A stretch of 64,000 bases of DNA. It comes from Arthrobacter sp. zg-Y1110 (GTDB taxonomy: Bacteria; Actinomycetota; Actinomycetes; Actinomycetales; Micrococcaceae). The stretch spans positions 1,364,001 through 1,428,000 of the forward strand of contig NZ_CP104272.1 in the NCBI RefSeq assembly GCF_025244865.1, in the 5' to 3' direction. The notes under the pieces are model-generated. The model was given only the letters and a program-made list of their open reading frames with translations. It was not told the DNA's origin and searched no databases. The translations under genes and the position numbers were made by a program. This document shows, one piece after another, positions 63,036 through 64,000 of the stretch. Every line of letters begins with the position of its first letter. The first letter of the stretch is position 1.

Positions 63036-64000
63036 CCTTGCTCCGTTCGCGGGGCGTCGTCAGGCGGCGAGCCCTTTCCAGGCCTCTGCCTCAACTCCGG
63101 CCCGCCGGGCGCGGTTGAGGCGCCAGATGCGCCCGCCCCGCCTGCCAGCGCCCATCGTTCCTCCACATGGCCCAACCGCCAGTAGGCGGTAGAGGTCAAC
63201 CAGACCAGTATCAGCGTGGCCACGACAATGTAGCCCACGTTCTCAAGGTCGATGGCGGCTACCCAGCCGGTGAGTGGATCCCTCAGCCCGAGCTTCTCAT
63301 TCAGCAACCCGACCAGCTCAATGCCACCGATCATGACGGCAATCATGACTGAGAGCCCGGTAATGGTGAGGTTGTAGTACAGCTTGCGAACCGCGTTGAC
63401 GCTCGCCCAGCCATAGGCTTTCACCATGACGGCTGAATCGAGGGTGTCGAACAGGCTCATGCCTGCGGCAAAGATCAGGGGCAGGCAGAGGACGGCATAC
63501 CAGGGAAGCCCCGTCGCTGCCCCGGTTCCCGCCAGCACCAGCAGGGCAATCTCGCTGGCGGTGTCGAAGCCGAGCCCGAACAAAAAGCCAACGGCATACA
63601 TCTTCCCCGGGCGGTCGATGGTACGAAGCATCGGCCGGATGAGGCGGCTGATGAGGCCGCGGCCCTGCAGATGCCGCTCCAGCTCCAGCTCGTCGAGGTC
63701 GCCGTTGCGCGAGGCCCGCCAGACCTTGAGGATTCCGATGAACGCGACGGCGTTGATGAGTCCGATGAGCAGCAGGAAGACCCCGGACACCACCGTGCCG
63801 AAGACTCCGAGGCCGGCGCGTACACCGTTGCCGTCATCGCTGAGCCCTACCGCCCAGCTCACCCCGAGGGCCAGAAGCGCAGCCATCAGGAACACAATGG
63901 TGGAGTGCCCCAGGGAGAAGAACAATCCGACCCCGGCGGCCGGCTTGCGCAGGTCCACGAGTTTGCGGGTGGTGTTGTCGATCGCAGCGATGTGGTCGGC
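63032..64000 (-). CDS. HoxN/NixA-family nickel transporter, 5' end outside window
   Basis: The last 322 codons of a NiCoT permease that takes up Ni2+ (or Co2+). The window edge begins with ADHIAAIDNTTRKLVDLRKP, the tail of the signature HX4DH motif of helix II, followed by FFSLGHSTIVFLMA (helix III signature), GFLFGLGFDTASEIALL (the LGFDTATE motif) and AAGMSLFDTLDSAVMVKAYGWA. A GTG at 63958 is in frame but internal to this motif, so the true start lies beyond 64000. It overlaps the urea transporter downstream. A long charged Pro/Gly C-terminal tail (ELRQRPGKGSPPDDAPRT) may bind metal or be disordered. Confidence 0.94.
   Translation of the reverse strand, partial: ADHIAAIDNTTRKLVDLRKPAAGVGLFFSLGHSTIVFLMAALLALGVSWAVGLSDDGNGVRAGLGVFGTVVSGVFLLLIGLINAVAFIGILKVWRASRNGDLDELELERHLQGRGLISRLIRPMLRTIDRPGKMYAVGFLFGLGFDTASEIALLVLAGTGAATGLPWYAVLCLPLIFAAGMSLFDTLDSAVMVKAYGWASVNAVRKLYYNLTITGLSVMIAVMIGGIELVGLLNEKLGLRDPLTGWVAAIDLENVGYIVVATLILVWLTSTAYWRLGHVEERWALAGGAGASGASTAPGGPELRQRPGKGSPPDDAPRTEQG

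Noticed and set aside
63032..63958. GTG 63958 as start of the nickel transporter
   Set aside because: In-frame codons run to the window edge and encode part of the conserved helix II motif, so the gene is cut by the window.

Overview
The window reads as chromosome of a high-GC Gram-positive actinobacterium, most likely Arthrobacter or a close relative (Micrococcaceae, Micrococcales). This rests on the high-GC codon use, a division cluster running mraZ-rsmH-ftsL-ftsI-murE-murF-mraY-murD-ftsW-murG-murC-ftsQ-ftsZ, a polyphosphate glucokinase, a SepF/Wag31-type DivIVA pair, many leaderless-looking starts, and a MurE whose substrate motif lacks the diaminopimelate-type Arg, as expected for the L-Lys peptidoglycan of Arthrobacter. 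I see no rRNA, tRNA, CRISPR, insertion sequence or prophage. Nearly all of it is core genome.

Layout. 1-5.8 kb: a PASTA Ser/Thr kinase (3' end outside the window), a secreted triple-LysM transglycosylase, an Rv2175c-type DNA-binding protein, a polyprenyl diphosphate synthase and a lipoprotein; the block resembles the M. tuberculosis pknL-Rv2175c-idsA2 neighbourhood. 5.9-7.7 kb: dinB and a DUF3040 membrane protein. 8.0-27.9 kb: the division and cell-wall cluster, all on the + strand, with translational overlaps at most junctions, extended past ftsZ by pgeF, yggS, sepF, yggT and divIVA. 28.1-35.7 kb: lspA-rluD, dnaE, hisD, nrdR. 35.8-38.7 kb: ppgK, map, a 53-residue SPOR-like protein, panB. 38.9-43.2 kb: glnA2-glnE. 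43.3-45.5 kb: an amino-acid ABC importer whose binding protein is fused to its permease. 45.6-49.2 kb: Nudix hydrolase, two coupled alpha/beta hydrolases, a 58-residue exported peptide and an unrecognised basic protein. 49.4-55.3 kb: glnA1, RDD protein, epimerase-like protein, DUF4191 protein, lipA, lipB. 55.4-60.9 kb: an atypical membrane kinase and a tricorn-like protease. 61.3-64.0 kb: two crcB fluoride-channel genes, a urea transporter and a nickel transporter (5' end outside the window).

How it works together. The central 20 kb makes lipid II (MurC-F, MraY, MurG), crosslinks septal wall (FtsW, FtsI), builds the Z-ring (FtsZ, SepF, FtsQ, FtsL) and marks the poles (DivIVA). GlnA1, GlnA2 and GlnE form the ammonium-assimilation module. 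LipB and LipA make lipoate. The urea and nickel transporters point to a urease locus just outside the window.

Regulatory DNA is the most rewarding part. I found a perfect four-part GlnR operator upstream of glnA1, three 10-bp-phased MraZ boxes inside the mraZ promoter, two NrdR boxes 21 bp apart upstream of nrdR, two adjacent perfect palindromes upstream of ftsZ, about ten leaderless-looking starts with a -10 hexamer 6-7 nt before the start codon, an unusual 2+2 inverted array of 19-bp repeats after hisD, and a leader upstream of the crcB pair that can fold into a three-way junction but does not fit the known fluoride riboswitch.
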